Shown piece after piece: positions 5,990-7,723 of a stretch of 7,723 bases of DNA (position 1 is the stretch's first letter; every line of letters begins with the position of its first letter). Under the pieces are notes generated by a model. That model had not been told where the DNA came from and made no database searches. It saw only the letters and a program-made list of their open reading frames with translations. Both the position numbers and the translations under genes were made by a program. Source of the stretch: Saprospiraceae bacterium (GTDB lineage: Bacteria; Bacteroidota; Bacteroidia; Bacteroidales; JAIPBB01); contig JAIPBB010000264.1 of assembly GCA_021739805.1 (NCBI GenBank), positions 1 through 7,723 on the forward strand. Direction: 5' to 3'.

Positions 5990-7546
5990 TTATTCTTTAA
6001 TAAATTTACCACTATAAACTGTTTGATTATCAGATGCCAATTTCACTAAATAGATGCCTGATGATAATTTATCAATATTTACTTGGTATTCCTTTTCAAA
6101 ATCCGAGATTTGATGTTTCATTACCAATTGTCCCGAGACGTTGTAAATTTCCATTTGAAGTTTTCCATTTTGATTTTCTTCAAATCGCAAGTTGAAATTA
6201 TCTGATACCGGATTAGGATATAGCAAAGGCTGATTTTTAGTTATTATTAGTTGATTATCTTTTACTGATACCGTAAAAGCTCCCGGAGCCATTCCCATAC
6301 TATCCATTTTTACAAGCCATGCACCTGCGTTATAACTTCCAACATAAGGTTTATGATATCCTGCTGCTAAGAAACCACCATCATCAGTTAAAATCATATC
6401 GTTAAACTGGCAATCTTCTCTAAAGTCTGAGCCAAAATGATAATATCTTGACCATATACTATCTCCATTGCTACTATTAAGTTTTAGCATTATTCCTTTA
6501 TAACCGCTGGCTGTTGAATCAAGTTTTAAAACACTTGATGTTCCAGAAATTATAATGTCCATATTATCAAGAATACTTGCTGATATAGATTGGTGTAATC
6601 CTATACATTTAAAATTTTGATATAAATAATATCTTTTTTCCCAAATCTTTTGTTTAGTATTTATGTTTACTTTATATATATCGACTGCATTAGGATAATT
6701 ACCTGTAGTGCTTTCATCGTATATATATTGTCCGACAACTATAGCTATACTATCATTTAATAAGTTTATATCTTGACCAATACGATGAATATAGTTATTG
6801 TCAAGTGAATATATCCATTGTTGATTACCATATTTATCTGTTTTTACTAAATTCAATCCTCTTGTTGGAATTGAAGCGAAAATATATCCGCTATCTAATG
6901 AGATTTCAATATCAAAAGTATAAGAAATATTATTGTAAACTTTTCTCCATTCCACATTACCATCTGTGTCGAGTTTTAAGAGATATGAGCGTTCATTTGC
7001 ATTAACATTTATACAATTTATATAATATTTTCCAGTAATAATATAACCTCCGTCTAAAGTTTGTTTGACAGAAGTTAATGCATTAAGCACATATTCACCA
7101 CTTAAACATCCTGCTATTGAATCTGGCAAATCATAGATTTTAATCCAGAGAGTATCAAGATTCTGATTTAGTTTTACTATATATGCATCCCAATAGCCAG
7201 TTGAATTATGTTTTACATGACCAATTAATAAAATATTACTATCATTATCAACAATAATTGTATTTCCTGGGTATGTGCTTATTAAAAAGCTTGTATCACC
7301 AATAAGTTTTTTATCTAATACATTCCCATATGAATCAGTTTTAACTATTGAATTCCATACATGATTTATACTATCAACAATCCCATTATTAAAGAAATAA
7401 TTATTTCCAATTTTAACCATTGAAAGTATTTCATTATGAGTATGAGTTGAATCACCAAAGAAGTAAGCTGTTTTATTGAAACTCTGAGCAGATGCTGTGA
7501 AGTTAATTATTAATAATATTGTTAGAGTTATAAATAATCGTTTCAT
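5990..7546 (-). CDS. T9SS-exported beta-propeller-like protein with type A sorting domain
   Basis: The product is 518 residues from the ATG at 7546. A possible TTG start at 7570 lies inside a hairpin arm and would put eight residues ahead of a normal signal peptide, so it is rejected. Residues 1-20 (MKRLFITLTILLIINFTASA) form that signal peptide, cut before Q21. The body holds repeated propeller-type units: VKTDSYGNVL (about 69-77), TLDGGYIITG (163-172), LKLDTDGNVEW (190-200), VKTDKYGNQQW (234-244), TDDGGFLAAG (387-396) and WLVKMDSMG (410-418). They match the 'DGGyi..G ... vK.D..Gn..W' repeats common in large secreted Bacteroidetes proteins. The end is a T9SS type A sorting domain with LYPNPVSDNFNLRF from about 442, MEIYNVSGQLV, SSGIYLVKL and final GKFIKE. 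It is probably a surface or extracellular protein; the ligand is unknown. It is first in a two-gene operon, with no clear promoter between its start and the insertion-sequence end. Confidence 0.87.
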   Translation of the reverse strand: MKRLFITLTILLIINFTASAQSFNKTAYFFGDSTHTHNEILSMVKIGNNYFFNNGIVDSINHVWNSIVKTDSYGNVLDKKLIGDTSFLISTYPGNTIIVDNDSNILLIGHVKHNSTGYWDAYIVKLNQNLDTLWIKIYDLPDSIAGCLSGEYVLNALTSVKQTLDGGYIITGKYYINCINVNANERSYLLKLDTDGNVEWRKVYNNISYTFDIEISLDSGYIFASIPTRGLNLVKTDKYGNQQWIYSLDNNYIHRIGQDINLLNDSIAIVVGQYIYDESTTGNYPNAVDIYKVNINTKQKIWEKRYYLYQNFKCIGLHQSISASILDNMDIIISGTSSVLKLDSTASGYKGIMLKLNSSNGDSIWSRYYHFGSDFREDCQFNDMILTDDGGFLAAGYHKPYVGSYNAGAWLVKMDSMGMAPGAFTVSVKDNQLIITKNQPLLYPNPVSDNFNLRFEENQNGKLQMEIYNVSGQLVMKHQISDFEKEYQVNIDKLSSGIYLVKLASDNQTVYSGKFIKE

Positions 7547-7560
7547 AATTAAAGCTATAA

Positions 7561-7590
7561 AAGTCTCCAATCGATTTTGATTGGAGACTT
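7561..7590. terminator. Perfect 12-bp-stem hairpin upstream of the T9SS operon
   Basis: AAGTCTCCAATC (7561-7572) and GATTGGAGACTT (7579-7590) are exact inverted copies around a 6-nt loop. On the minus strand the stem is followed by CTTTTATAG, a short U-tract, so it looks like an intrinsic terminator for a minus-strand gene to the right. It lies only 14 nt before the ATG of the 518-aa gene, so it could also act as a leader attenuator or RNA-stability element of that operon. Confidence 0.6.
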
Positions 7591-7723
7591 AAATTAAAAA
7601 TTATTGCTTGTCCGTAATTATGCCACTTAAAAATAAATACCTATATTACAAGAAAAATTTTGACATGAATATAATCAAATTTTTCGAGCAGTTTCCAGAT
7701 GAGCCTAGCTGTAAAGAGCATTT
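7591..7723 (+). mobile_element. Left end of a probable IS1595-family insertion sequence (boundary unknown)
   Basis: The element is inferred from the transposase start at 7665. Its left terminal inverted repeat should lie between the hairpin (ends 7590) and 7664, possibly near the TGCTTGTCCGTAATT region at 7606-7620, but the right end is outside the window so the terminal repeat and the target-site duplication cannot be matched. The given start is an outer limit, not a measured boundary. Confidence 0.45.
7665..7723 (+). CDS. N-terminus of an IS1595-family transposase (cut by window edge)
   Basis: From the ATG at 7665 the frame is open to the window end and gives 19 codons: MNIIKFFEQFPDEPSCKEH. 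The pattern F-x-x-x-FPDE-x-x-C-x-x-(H/Y)-(F/L) is how many IS1595 / ISXO2-like transposases begin, just ahead of a zinc-ribbon DNA-binding domain and a DDE-type catalytic core (DDxK/N), which would follow beyond the edge. No Shine-Dalgarno sequence is visible. It is the only plus-strand gene in the window and is divergent from the T9SS operon. The fragment is short, so the family call rests on a single recognisable N-terminal motif; whether the gene is intact cannot be judged. Confidence 0.65.
   Translation, partial: MNIIKFFEQFPDEPSCKEH

Noticed and set aside
5986..6012. GTG start at 6012 for the 268-aa protein
   Set aside because: It would overlap the upstream gene and place nine residues ahead of a normal signal peptide; the ATG at 5985 fits better.
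6805..7005. 66-codon plus-strand frame antisense to the 518-aa protein
   Set aside because: Shadow frame with no recognisable motif, opposite a protein with clear repeats and sorting domain.
7547..7570. TTG start at 7570 for the 518-aa protein
   Set aside because: The codon sits in the hairpin arm and adds eight residues before a standard signal peptide beginning MKRLF.
1505..7616. CTTGTCCGTA shared by 1505-1514 and 7607-7616, near the probable insertion-sequence end
   Set aside because: Many 10-base matches are expected by chance in a window this size, and the flanks do not extend the match.

Overview
The window is AT-rich DNA that reads as a chromosomal piece of a member of the Bacteroidetes (Bacteroidota). 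Three signs support this. Three of the gene products are exported proteins with Bacteroidetes-style signal peptides, and two of them end in a type IX secretion (T9SS) type A sorting domain. Start codons lack Shine-Dalgarno sequences and sit in A/T-rich leaders. The best promoter candidates fit the Bacteroidetes -7 box TAnnTTTG. Genus and species cannot be told from this sequence.

Layout, left to right. 1-188 (minus): the first 62 codons of a secreted SBBP-type beta-propeller protein, cut by the window edge. 202-1347 (minus): a complete DUF1016 / YhcG-type PD-(D/E)XK nuclease-like protein, with an unusual triplicated 39-bp palindromic repeat inside its reading frame. 1348-1643: a 296-bp intergenic stretch with a candidate promoter, a small inverted repeat and low-complexity dispersed-repeat-like sequence. 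1644-4982 (minus): a 1112-residue outer-membrane protein combining a degenerate peptidase-MA-like domain, a TolB/PD40-type beta-propeller and a C-terminal Omp85-like barrel. 4983-5178: a promoter -7 candidate and a terminator-like palindrome. 5179-5985 and 5990-7546 (minus): two T9SS cargo proteins, 4 nt apart and almost certainly one operon, with the 518-aa propeller-like protein first and the 268-aa protein of unknown N-terminal domain second. 7561-7590: a perfect 12-bp-stem hairpin. 7665-7723 (plus): the first 19 codons of what looks like an IS1595-family transposase, cut by the right edge.

Functionally this is mostly a cell-envelope and secretion region: T9SS cargo that is exported by Sec, crosses the outer membrane through T9SS and ends on the surface or outside, plus an outer-membrane barrel protein. 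The DUF1016 protein is the outlier and looks like accessory or horizontally mobile cargo. No tRNA, rRNA, CRISPR array or recognisable multi-gene defence system is visible. The strongest unexplained signal is the set of three palindromes spaced exactly 39 bp apart inside the DUF1016 gene, where one copy carries paired, compensating substitutions that keep the palindrome intact.
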